From the NCBI GenBank assembly GCA_963798075.1, contig CAWCRU010000009.1:124001-188000 (forward strand): a stretch of DNA of 64,000 nucleotides, given 5' to 3'. The stretch comes from DATAOG01 sp963798075. Lineage in GTDB: Bacteria; Pseudomonadota; Alphaproteobacteria; Geminicoccales; Geminicoccaceae. Made by a program: the position numbers and the translations under genes. Position 1 is the first letter of the stretch; each line of letters begins with the position of its first letter. This document shows, in pieces, positions 9,862 through 18,739 of the stretch. The notes under the pieces are model-generated. The model was not told the origin of the DNA. It did no database searches and was given only the letters and a program-made list of their open reading frames with translations.

Positions 9862-11022
9862 GTGAGCGCGCGACCTTGGGCGCCGGCCTTGCTCGCGCTG
9901 CTGCTCGCGGCCTGCGGTCAGGACAACAGCTACGTCCCGCCGCCGCCGCCGGCCGTGACCGTCAGCCGGCCCGTGCAGCAGACCGTGACCAACACCATCG
10001 AGCTGACCGGCAACACCCAGTCCAGCAACAGCGTCAACCTGGTCGCCCGGGTCGCGGGCTACCTCGACTCCGTCCATTTCAAGGACGGCTCGATCGTCAA
10101 GAAGGGCGACCTGCTGTTCGTGATCGAGCCGGAGCCGTACCAGGCCAACGTCCGGCTGGCGGAGGCCACGGTCGAGCAGCGCCAGGCGACGCTCACCCAG
10201 GCGAGCGCCGAATACGAGCGCCAGCAGCGGCTGATCAAGCAGAAGGCCACCTCCGAATCGGATGTCGAGAACTGGCAGGCCCAGGCTGCGGGCGCCAAAG
10301 CCGGCGTCGACGAGGCCAATGCCAACCTCGATCTCGCCCGGATCAACCTCGGCTACACGCAGATCGTGGCGCCGTTCGACGGCCGGATCGGGCGCCATCA
10401 GGTCGATGCCGGCAATCTGGTCGGGCCCGGCGCGGCGACCCAGCTCGCCACCATCGATCAGCTGGCGCCGATCTACGTCTACTTCAACGTCGACGAGCAG
10501 GACGTGCTGCGCCTGCGCGCCGGTCTGCGGGCCGCGGGCAAGGCGCTCAAGGACGTGGAGCCGGTCACGCTCGGCATCGGCCTCCAGAACGAGACCGGCT
10601 ATCCGCACGAGGCGACGCTCGATTTCGTGGCGAGCGATGTCGACCAGAGCACCGGGACCCTGCAGGCGCGCGGCACCATCCCGAACCAGGACTACGTTTT
10701 CCTGCCCGGCCTGTTCGTCCGGGTCCGAGTGCCGGTCGGCAGGACCGACCAGGCGCTCCTGGTGCCGGACCAGGCGATCGGCATCGACCAGCGCGGCCAC
10801 TACCTGCTGGTCGTCGGCCAGGACGACGTGGTCGAGCAGCGCCTCGTGCAGATCGGCGCCCTCGACGACGGCATGCGGGTGATCCTGCAGGGCCTGAGCG
10901 CGGATGAGCGGGTCGTGATCGACGGCCTCCAGCGCGCGCTGCCCGGCAGCAAGGTCGAGCCCCGCGAGGCGGCGGCGACCGACGCGCCCGGCGCCGCGCC
11001 CCGGCCAACCTCTCGACCTTAG
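9862..11022 (+). CDS. RND efflux periplasmic adaptor (membrane fusion lipoprotein, AcrA/MexE-like)
   Basis: Periplasmic adaptor linking pump and outer-membrane channel, 386 residues. It has a short lipoprotein signal with lipobox LAAC (LLALLLAACGQ), then the barrel-sandwich motif VARVAGYLDSVHFKDGSIVKK, a coiled-coil hairpin (about residues 90-160), the motif LGYTQIVAPFDGRIGRHQVD, and the beta-barrel region QDYVFLPGLFVRVRVPVG. GTG 9862 is preferred; GTG 9853 is an in-frame alternative. It starts 20 bases after the channel gene and ends 5 bases before the pump gene. Confidence 0.92.
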   Translation: MSARPWAPALLALLLAACGQDNSYVPPPPPAVTVSRPVQQTVTNTIELTGNTQSSNSVNLVARVAGYLDSVHFKDGSIVKKGDLLFVIEPEPYQANVRLAEATVEQRQATLTQASAEYERQQRLIKQKATSESDVENWQAQAAGAKAGVDEANANLDLARINLGYTQIVAPFDGRIGRHQVDAGNLVGPGAATQLATIDQLAPIYVYFNVDEQDVLRLRAGLRAAGKALKDVEPVTLGIGLQNETGYPHEATLDFVASDVDQSTGTLQARGTIPNQDYVFLPGLFVRVRVPVGRTDQALLVPDQAIGIDQRGHYLLVVGQDDVVEQRLVQIGALDDGMRVILQGLSADERVVIDGLQRALPGSKVEPREAAATDAPGAAPRPTSRP

Positions 11023-11027
11023 ACGCG

Positions 11028-14000
11028 ATGTTCTCCCGATTTTTCATCGAGCGCCCGGTCCTTGCCAACGTGCTGGCCCTGTTGATGGTCCTGATCGGCG
11101 GGGTGGCGCTGTTCGAATTGCCGGTCGCGCAGTATCCGCCGATCACGCCGCCGACCGTCCAGGTCACGACCCGCTATCCGGGCGCCAGCGCCCAGGTGCT
11201 GGCCGATACCGTGGCGCTTCCGATCGAGGAGCAGGTGAACGGCGTCGAGAACATGCTCTACATGCAGTCGACCAGCACCAGCGACGGCAGCTACACGCTG
11301 ACCGTGACGTTCGCGATCGGCACCGACCCTGATTTCGCCCAGGTGCTCGTGCAGAACCGGGTCGCGATCGCGCTGCCGGCCCTGCCGCCCGCGGTCCAGC
11401 AGCAGGGCGTGACCACGCAGAAGAAGTCGACCGCGATCCTGCAGATCGTCACGCTCAGCTCGCCTGACGGCCGCTACGACAGCCTGTTCCTGCGCAACTA
11501 TGCGACCATCAACCTGCAGGACGAGCTCGCCCGGCTGCCGGGCGTCGGCAACGTCAACATCTTCGGCGCCGGGCAATACAGCATGCGCATCTGGCTCGGG
11601 CCGGATCAGCTCCAGGCGCGCGGGCTGGTGCCGCAGGACGTCATCAACGCGATCCAGCAGCAGAGCCAGCAGGTGGCGGCCGGCCAGATCGGAATGCCGC
11701 CGGCCGCCGCCGGCCAGAATTTCCAATACACCGTCAACGTGCCCGGACGCCTCTCGGAGGTCGCCGAGTTCGGGGACATCATCGTCAAGGTCGAAGCCGG
11801 CGCGAGCGGCCAGATCACGCGCCTCAAGGACGTCGCCCGGATCGAGCTCGGCGCCCAGAGCTACGGCCAGTTCTTCAAGCTCGACGGCGAGCCCGCGGCC
11901 GGGATCGCGATCTTTCAGTTGCCCGAAGCCAACGCGCTCGAGGTCGCGACGCGGGTGCGCGCCACCGTCGACCGGCTGGGTGCCGCCTTCCCGCCGGGCC
12001 TGGTCCACGCCATCCCGTTCGACACCACGACCTTCGTTCGCGCCTCGATCGACGAGGTCTACCGCACGCTCTTCATCGCCGCGGTCCTGGTCCTGATCGT
12101 GATCATGGTCTTCGTCCAGGACTGGCGGGCCATGCTGGTGCCCGCGACGACCGTGCCGGTGACCATCATCGGCGCCTTCGCGGCCATGGCAGCACTCGGC
12201 TTCAGCGTCAATCTCGCGACGCTGTTCGGGATCGTGCTCGCGATCGGCATCGTGGTCGACGACGCGATCGTCGTGGTCGAGGGCGCGGCGCGCCACATCG
12301 AGGGCGGCCTGTCGCCCAAGGACGCGGCCATCCGCGCCATGGCCGAGCTGTTCGCCCCAATCGTCGGCATCACCCTGGTCTTGATGTCGGTATTCCTGCC
12401 GGCGGCCTTCCTGCCGGGCGTCTCGGGGCAGCTCTATCGTCAGTTCGCGCTCGTGATGGCCGCGACCGCGCTGCTCAGCGCGATCAACGCCGTCACCTTG
12501 AAGCCCACGCAATGCGCGCTGTGGCTGCGGCCGACGCCGCAGCGGCGCAACATCGTCTTTCGCGCCTTCAACCGCCTGTACGGGGCTGCCGAGCGCGGCT
12601 ATGCCGGCCTCGTGGCGCGCACGGTCCGGCACAGCCTCGTCATGGCCGCGATCGGCATCGGTCTCGGCGCGCTTGCGATCTGGGGGCTTGCCGCTTTGCC
12701 GACCAGCTTCCTCCCGATCGAGGACCAGGGCTACCTCATCGCCGCGGTCCAGCTGCCCGATGGCGCCTCGCTCGAACGCACCGAGCAGGTCATGGACCGG
12801 GTCGCGGGCATCGTGCGCAAAACGCCAGGCGTCGCGCATGCGGTAGCGATCGGCGGGATCTCGGTGTTCGACAACAATGCGACGCTCGCCAATGCCGGCG
12901 CCATGTATGTGATCCTCGAGGACTGGAGCCTGCGCGGCCGCGGCGAAGACCTGCGCAGCCTCTACGCCCAGCTCGGCGACGCGCTCTCGAAGCTGGAGGA
13001 CGGCACGAGCTTCGTCCTGGTGCCGCCCCCGATCCAGGGCATCGGCAATGCCGCGCGGCTTCCAGATGGAGGTCGAGCTCCGGGACAACAGCTTCGACTA
13101 CCAAAAGCTGCAGAACGTGGGCCAGGCGATCGCCGAGAAGGGCAGCACCCAGTCCGGCATCCAGGCCATCCTGAGCCCGTTCCGCGCCGGGGCGCCGCAG
13201 CTGCAGGTCGAGGTCGACCGGACCAAGGCGCAGGCGCTGGGCGTCCCGCTCGGCGACGTCTTTGAGGCGCTGCAGACCTATCTGGGCTCGACCTACATCA
13301 ACCAGTTCAACCGGTTCGGCCACACCTTCCAGGTCTATGCCCAGGCCGATCACCCCTACCGCGTGACCCCCGAGGCGATCGGCCGGCTCTACGTGCGCAA
13401 CGGCAATGGCGACATGGTCCCGCTCGGCACCATGACGACGGTCGGCTACCGGACCGGGCCGGCGCTGATCAGCCTCTACAACCTGCGTCCGGCCGGACAG
13501 ATCCTGGGTGCGCCGGCGCTGAACTTCAGCTCCGGTCAGGCGCTCTCGCTGCTCGACCAGATCGCGGCCGCGACCCTGCCGCCCGGCATGGGCTACGAGT
13601 GGACCGGCATCTCCTATCAGGAGAAGGAGCAGGGCTTCCAGGCCTACTACGTGTTCGCGCTGGCGCTGCTGCTCGTCTATCTGGCGCTCGCGGCCCAGTA
13701 CGAGAGCTGGATCGCGCCGGCCGCGGTGCTGCTCGCGGTGCCGATCGCGCTGCTCGGCACGGTTGCCGCGCTGACCCCGCTCGGGGTCGCCAACAATCTC
13801 TACATGCAGATCGGTCTCGTGCTGCTGATCGCGCTCGCCAGCAAGAACGCCATCCTGATCGTCGAGTTCGCCCGCGACCTGCGGATCAACCAGAAGCGCG
13901 AGATCCTGGAAGCCGCGGTCGAGGCGGCGCAGCTGCGCTTCCGGCCGATCCTGATGACCTCGTTCGCGTTCATCCTGGGCGTGCTGCCGCTGGTGTTCGC

Positions 14001-14190
14001 AAGCGGTGCGGGCGCCAACGCCAGGCGCTCGCTCGGCATCACGGTCGCGAGCGGCATGCTCGCCTCGACCTGCATCGCGGTCCTGTTCGTGCCCGCCTTC
14101 TTCGTCGTGCTGCAGCGCCTGAGCGAGCGCGGCCTGCGCCGGCGGCCCGTCCCCGATGCGACCGCGGCCGGGGGCGCCCTTGGCGACTAG
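11028..14190 (+). pseudogene. RND multidrug efflux pump (HAE1/AcrB family), one frameshift
   Basis: Proton-driven inner-membrane pump, about 1053 residues after repair, the normal AcrB size. It starts MFSRFFIERPVLANVLALLMV. The proton-relay Asp pair is in GIVVDDAIVVVE (Asp411/Asp412), and a C-terminal conserved segment reads LIALASKNAILIVEFARDL. The frame breaks near 13052-13056, between IQGIGNA and RGFQMEVELRDNSFDYQKL. One extra base in the GCCGCGCGG run explains it (total length leaves remainder 1). Everything on both sides is well conserved, so the pump is probably intact. It ends 3 bases from the convergent methyltransferase gene. Confidence 0.9.
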
Positions 14191-14193
14191 AGG

Positions 14194-15000
14194 CTAGGGC
14201 ACGCGGCCGCGCACCGCCCAGGCGGTCGCGGTCAGCGAGCGGGGACCATCGGCGGCGCCGGCGAGGAAGGCCGCGCGGACGCTCGTGCGGAGCCGGGCGC
14301 GGCGCCGCTCCGCGAGGCCCGCGACATAGGCGCCGAAGGGTCCCTGGCCGCCGAGGAGCGGCTGCCAGTAGTCTTCGAAATCCGCGAAATCCATGCGGAT
14401 CGTGAGCGACCCGCGCTCGACCGCCCGCAGGTCCACGGCCCGCCAGAGCTCGACCAGGCCCTCGGGCAGGGCCAGCGGATGGGAGAACAGGCGGTCGCGC
14501 GCGGCGCCCGCCCCTGGCTCGAGGGCGGCGGCGGTGTCCCAGAAGAGGCGTTGATAAAGGAGGCCGCCGCGGAAGTCCCAGACCGCCGCCGCAAGGACCC
14601 CGCCGGTCCGGGTCACGCGCCGCATCTCCATCACCGTTTGCTTCGGATCGGGCATGAAGTTGAGCGCGAGCTGCGCGATCGCGGCCGCGAACATGCCGTC
14701 CTTGAACGGCAGATCGGCGGCATCGGCCTGCGTGAAGGCGATGCCGGCGCCCTCGGGGCGCAGCCGCGCGAACGCGAGATAAGGCGCGGCCAGGTCGAGC
14801 GCATGCACGCTCCGGCCGGGAAAGCGGCGGCTGAGCTCGACCGCCAGGCTGCCCGTGCCGCAACCGACATCGAGGACCGGCCCGCCCGCCGGCAGCCGGG
14901 CGAAGTCGATCAGGGCGGAAGCGAGCCGGCCGGTCCAGCGGCCGAGGAAGCGCTCGTAGGCGCTGCCGTCGTCGGCCCGGTAGCCGGACGGCTCGCCCAT
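14194..15000 (-). CDS. Class I SAM-dependent methyltransferase
   Basis: A 268-residue cytoplasmic methyltransferase. Motif I is VLDVGCGTGSLAVEL (about residues 42-56), followed by the acidic ribose-binding HALDLA, the post-I segment DAADLPFKDGMFAAAIAQLAL and TRTGGVLAAAVWDF. This is the UbiE/MenG-like pattern, but the acceptor is unknown. It is convergent with the efflux pump and 8 bases upstream of the mop gene on the same strand, so it could be co-transcribed with the molybdate genes, although no functional link is evident. Confidence 0.88.
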   Translation of the reverse strand: MGEPSGYRADDGSAYERFLGRWTGRLASALIDFARLPAGGPVLDVGCGTGSLAVELSRRFPGRSVHALDLAAPYLAFARLRPEGAGIAFTQADAADLPFKDGMFAAAIAQLALNFMPDPKQTVMEMRRVTRTGGVLAAAVWDFRGGLLYQRLFWDTAAALEPGAGAARDRLFSHPLALPEGLVELWRAVDLRAVERGSLTIRMDFADFEDYWQPLLGGQGPFGAYVAGLAERRRARLRTSVRAAFLAGAADGPRSLTATAWAVRGRVP

Positions 15001-15008
15001 GCGCGCGC

Positions 15009-15218
15009 TCAGTCGGTCGCGATCATGACGCTCGAGGCCTTGATCACGGCATAGGCCTGCTGGCCGGACTTGAGGCCGAGGTCGTCGACCGCCTGGTTGG
15101 TGACCGAGGCCGTGATCACCTGGCCGTTGCCGATGTCGACCCTCACATGCGCCGTGGTCTGGCCCTTCTCGACGCCGACCACCTTGCCCTTAAGCACGTT
15201 GCGCGCGCTGATCTTCAT
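15009..15218 (-). CDS. mop: Molbindin: single Mop/TOBE-domain molybdate-binding protein
   Basis: A 69-residue stand-alone Mop domain (MKISARNVLKGKVVGVEKG, then NGQVITASVTNQAVDDLGL and AYAVIKASSVMIATD). Mop proteins assemble as hexamers and store molybdate or tungstate in the cytoplasm. It lies immediately downstream of modC, whose 3' end overlaps it by 29 bases, so it is the last metal-handling gene of the mod operon and presumably falls under ModE control with it. Confidence 0.92.
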   Translation of the reverse strand: MKISARNVLKGKVVGVEKGQTTAHVRVDIGNGQVITASVTNQAVDDLGLKSGQQAYAVIKASSVMIATD

Positions 15219-16392
15219 GACCTGCCCTCCAGTTTGGCAAAAGACGATCTCGGGGCCTTGCCGCCGAAACCAGGGGCGAGGCGATGGCGGGGCGCGGCGT
15301 GGCCCGGGTTTCGGGCATGAGCGCGATGCTCTTGACCTGGGCGTGGACCAGATCGCCCGGACGCAGCCCGAGAGCCACCCAGGACTTGCGCGTGACCCGC
15401 GCGAGCAGGCGGGCCCCCTGCCCGGCCGCCCCGAGCCGGACCACGACGTTCATCTGCGCCCGATCCTGCGCCTCGGCATGCAGGACGCGGGCCGGCAGGA
15501 TGTTGAGGATCGTGCTGGCGGCGGGCGGCTCGCGCGCGAGGCTCACGTCGGCGGCGCGCACGCGCATGCGGCGCAGGGCTCCCGGCGCGCCGTAGTCGCC
15601 GGGCACGATGATCGTGCCGCCGTCGACCGCAAGGCTCGTGAGCCCGTAGTCCAGATCGTAGCCCGTGACCCTCGCATTCAGGGCCACCGACGCCTCGGGC
15701 AGGCGTGCGATCGAAAGCTCGGGGTCGGCCTGCAGATCCTCGAGCGGCCCGCAGGCGACCGCCCGGCCGGCCTCCAGCAGGACGAGGTGATCGGCCAGGC
15801 GCTCGACCTCGGCAAGGTCGTGGCTGACATAGAGGATCGGGATCGCAAGGGTTGCGTGCAGCGCTTCGAGATAGGGCAGGATCTCGTCCTTGCTGAAGCG
15901 GTCGAGGCCGGCCAGCGGCTCGTCCATGAGGAGGAGCCTGGGTTGCGACAACAGCGCGCGCCCGATCGCGACCCGCTGGCGCTCGCCGCCCGAGAGGCGA
16001 AGCGGCGCCCGCTCGAGCAGGGTCTCGATGCCGAGGAGCGCCACGACCTCGTCGAGGCGGGTCGCCTCGCGGCTGCCGCGCCGGAGCGCCCGGCGATGGC
16101 CGTAGAGGAGGTTGCGCCGGACCGAGAGATGCGGGAACAGGCTCGCCTCCTGGAAGACGTAGCCGACCGAGCGCTCGTAGGGCGGCCGGAAGATGGCGCC
16201 CGCCTGCCAGATCTCGCCGCCGACCGAGAGATCGCCGTCCGGCAGCATCTGCAGCCCCGCGATGCAGCGCAGGACCGTCGTCTTGCCGCAGCCGGAGGGG
16301 CCGAAGAGCGCGGTCACGCCCTGCATCGGCGCCGCGAACGCGACCTCGAGCGCGAAGCCGCCAAGCTTGCCCCGGAATCGGGCTGCGATCAT
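15190..16392 (-). CDS. modC: Molybdate ABC transporter ATPase ModC
   Basis: ATPase energising ModAB, about 400 residues. Walker A GPSGCGKTT, Q-loop YVFQEASLFPH, signature LSGGERQR, Walker B LLLMDEPLAGLD and switch YVSHDLAEVERL are present. A C-terminal TOBE/Mop domain follows (RVTRKSWVALGLRPGDLVHAQVKS). The last ~45 residues after this domain are arginine/proline-rich and overlap mop; they may be read-through caused by a missed stop rather than real protein. ATG 16392 overlaps the modB stop in an ATGA junction. Confidence 0.93.
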   Translation of the reverse strand: MIAARFRGKLGGFALEVAFAAPMQGVTALFGPSGCGKTTVLRCIAGLQMLPDGDLSVGGEIWQAGAIFRPPYERSVGYVFQEASLFPHLSVRRNLLYGHRRALRRGSREATRLDEVVALLGIETLLERAPLRLSGGERQRVAIGRALLSQPRLLLMDEPLAGLDRFSKDEILPYLEALHATLAIPILYVSHDLAEVERLADHLVLLEAGRAVACGPLEDLQADPELSIARLPEASVALNARVTGYDLDYGLTSLAVDGGTIIVPGDYGAPGALRRMRVRAADVSLAREPPAASTILNILPARVLHAEAQDRAQMNVVVRLGAAGQGARLLARVTRKSWVALGLRPGDLVHAQVKSIALMPETRATPRPAIASPLVSAARPRDRLLPNWRAGHEDQRAQRA

Positions 16393-17072
16393 GCCGGCAG
16401 CCGCCCGACGCGCTTTTCCAGCAGCATCATCGCGAGGATCACGACGAACGCGAAGACCAGCATGCCGCCGGCCAGGATGCTGGCCTCGGCCCAGCGCAGC
16501 GTCTCGACGTAGTCGTAGATCGCAACCGAGAGGACCTTGGTCTCGCCGGGAATGTTGCCGCCGATCATGAGCACGACCCCGAACTCGCCGACCGTGTGGG
16601 CAAAGCCCAGGACCGCGCCGGTGAGGAAACCCCGGCGCGCGAGCGGCACCGCGACCGTCCAGAACGCGTCCTTCGGCGAGGCGCGCAAGGTCGCCGCGAC
16701 CTCGAGCGGGCGCTCGCCGAACGCCTCGAAGGCGTTGCGGATCGGCTGCACGACGAACGGCATCGAGTAGAGCACCGAGCCGATCACGAGCCCCTCGAAG
16801 GTGAAGGCGAGCGAGCGGCCGCCGTAGAGCGAAGCGATCCAGCCGCCCGGACCGTTCGGCCCGAGCGCCACGAGCAGGTAGAAGCCGAGCACGGTCGGCG
16901 GCAGCACGAGCGGCAGGGCCACGACCGCGGCCACCGCCTCCTTCCAGCGCGCGGGCGAGCGCGCGAGCCACCAGGCGATCGGCGTGCCGAGGGCCAGCAA
17001 AAGCGCGGTCGTGATGCTCGCGAGCTCGATCGTCAGGCGGACCGGCTGCCAGACGCTCTCGCTATCGGGCAT
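16389..17072 (-). CDS. modB: Molybdate ABC transporter permease ModB
   Basis: Inner-membrane channel for molybdate, 227 residues, about five helices. The conserved segments PLVLPPTVLGFYLL and TLRASPKDAFWTVAVPLAR (EAA loop), and GFAHTVGEFGVVLMIGGNIPG, are diagnostic of ModB. It starts 8 bases after the modA stop and overlaps modC by 4 bases. Confidence 0.95.
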   Translation of the reverse strand: MPDSESVWQPVRLTIELASITTALLLALGTPIAWWLARSPARWKEAVAAVVALPLVLPPTVLGFYLLVALGPNGPGGWIASLYGGRSLAFTFEGLVIGSVLYSMPFVVQPIRNAFEAFGERPLEVAATLRASPKDAFWTVAVPLARRGFLTGAVLGFAHTVGEFGVVLMIGGNIPGETKVLSVAIYDYVETLRWAEASILAGGMLVFAFVVILAMMLLEKRVGRLPA

Positions 17073-17080
17073 GGCCCGGC

Positions 17081-17839
17081 TCAGCTGACGCCCGTGCCGT
17101 AGCCGTAGCTCTCCATGATCCTGGCAGCCTCCGGGCCCTTGAGAAACTCGACGAAGCTTATGGCGGCCTTGCTGTCGGCGCCGGTCTTGAGCAGGACCGC
17201 GTCCTGCTTGATCGTATCGTACAGCTCGCCCGGCACGACCCAGCGCGAGCCCTCTTCGTTTTTCGCGACCTGGGAGAGGGCGACGAAGCCGAGCTCGGCG
17301 TTGCCGGTGTCCACGAACTGGTAGGTCTGGGCGATGTTGCTGCCCTGCACGATCCTGGGCTCGAGCTTCTCGTAGACGCCTTCGGCCTTCATGGCCTGGA
17401 CGGCAGCGGCGCCGTAGGGGGCCGCGGTCGGATTCGCGATCGCGATCTTTTCAAACTCGCCGGCCTCGAGCGTGGCCGCCCCCTGGACGAGCGTCGCATC
17501 CTTGCTCCAGAGCACGATCTTGCCGGTCGCGTAGGTGAACTGGCTGCCCGGCACCGCCAGCCCGCCCTCGATCGCCTTCCTGGGCCGCTCGTCATCGGCG
17601 GCGAGGAAGACGTCGAAGGGCGCTCCCTGGGTGATCTGGGTATAGAGCTGGCCGGTCGAGCCGAAGCTGAGCACGGCCTCGTCGCCGGTCTTCTTCTCGA
17701 ACGCGGCCGCGATCTCCTTGGCGGCATCGGTGAAGTTGGCGGCGACCGCGACATTGGTCTTTGCGGCCCGGGCGGGCGGGGCCGCTGCGAGGGCCAGCGC
17801 GGCGGCGGCCAGGATGGACAGGACGAGCCTTGATGGCAT
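17081..17839 (-). CDS. modA: Molybdate-binding periplasmic protein ModA
   Basis: Periplasmic receptor for molybdate/tungstate, 252 residues. The signal peptide is MPSRLVLSILAAAALALAAAPPARA, with cleavage probably before AKTNV. Family motifs: VAVAANFTDAAKEIAAAFE, SFGSTGQLYTQI, GAPFDVFLAADDERP and ANPTAAPYGAAA; their Ser/Thr/Tyr positions line the oxyanion site. GGGAGG precedes ATG 17839. It follows modE by 18 bases. Confidence 0.95.
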   Translation of the reverse strand: MPSRLVLSILAAAALALAAAPPARAAKTNVAVAANFTDAAKEIAAAFEKKTGDEAVLSFGSTGQLYTQITQGAPFDVFLAADDERPRKAIEGGLAVPGSQFTYATGKIVLWSKDATLVQGAATLEAGEFEKIAIANPTAAPYGAAAVQAMKAEGVYEKLEPRIVQGSNIAQTYQFVDTGNAELGFVALSQVAKNEEGSRWVVPGELYDTIKQDAVLLKTGADSKAAISFVEFLKGPEAARIMESYGYGTGVS

Positions 17840-17857
17840 TGGGTTTCCTCCCTTCGG

Positions 17858-18653
17858 TCAGTCGACTGCGAGAATGACGTGGGCGGCATCGAACAGCGCG
17901 CAGGCGGGGTCGCCCACCTCGAGCCCGAGATCGTCGGCGCTGCGGCTCGTGATGACCGCGGTCAGCGTCTTGGTCGCCGCCGATGTCGAGCGTGAGCTCG
18001 GTGTTGACGCCGCCCGGCTCGCGCCGGACCACGGTGCCGCAGATCCGGTTGCGCGCCGAGGTGTGCCGCGCCTCGTCGGCCCGGGCGATCAGCACGAACG
18101 GCGCCTTGATCAGCGCGATCGCCTCGCGCCCCGGGAACAGCCCGAGCTCGCGCAGGCTCTCGCGGGTGACGATCGCGTAGAGGGTCGTCGCGCCCTCGAC
18201 CGTGAGGGCGACCTCGGCGCTGATCGCGTCCTCATAGATCGCCGCGATGCGGCCGCGGAGCGCATTGCGGGCGCTGGTCCGCATCATGAACCCCCAGACC
18301 AGATTGGCAGCCGAGATGCCGGTCCCGTCGAGCTCGGGCTCGAGGCCGCGCATGACGCGGGCGAGCTCGCCCTCGATCCGCTCGAAGCCCGCGACGACGC
18401 GCCGGCCCGCGTCCGAGAGCCGGGCACCGCCGCCGCTGCGGCCGCCCGCCTGGGCTTCGACCAGCGGCCGCCCGAAGAGGTTGTTCATCGCGCTGACCGC
18501 GTCCCAGGCCGCCTTGTAGGTAATGCCGGTCGCACGGGCGGCCGCCGAAATACTGCCCTCGCGCGCGATCGCCTCGAGCAGCCGCATGCGCTCCCGCCCG
18601 ACCGTCACGGCCGGATTGTCGGTCGAGAACGACAGGCTCGCTCGCACGGACAA
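17858..18653 (-). pseudogene. modE: Molybdate-responsive regulator ModE, one frameshift in second Mop domain
   Basis: Cytoplasmic molybdate-sensing transcription factor, about 264 residues after repair. The N-terminal winged helix-turn-helix is typical (LLEAIAREGSISAAARATGITYKAAWDAV), with ARLSDAGRRVV after the wing. Two Mop domains follow: the first around RTSARNALRGRIAAIYED, the second around HTSARNRICGTVVRREPGGVN. The frame breaks near 17983 after LTLDIGGD; one extra C restores TLTAVITSRSADDLGLEVGD and the stop at 17858. The TTG start at 18653 has GGGAGG seven bases upstream. A perfect Mo-box sits 16 bases upstream, implying autoregulation and control of modABC-mop. Confidence 0.9.
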
Positions 18654-18668
18654 TGGGTGCCTCCCTCA

Positions 18669-18697
18669 ATCGCTATATACCGTCCCTATATAGCGAT
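18669..18697. promoter_or_regulatory. Mo-box (ModE operator) upstream of modE
   Basis: A perfect inverted repeat: ATCGCTATATA at 18669-18679 and TATATAGCGAT at 18687-18697, with a 7-base spacer. This matches the CGnTATATA...TATATAnCG form of known ModE sites. It lies 16 bases upstream of the modE start, so ModE-Mo binding would block initiation. A weaker dyad GGTAT-CGCGAT-ATACC follows at 18706-18721. Confidence 0.88.
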
Positions 18698-18739
18698 GTC
18701 GACGCGGTATCGCGATATACCATCGAATACAGCGTCAGG

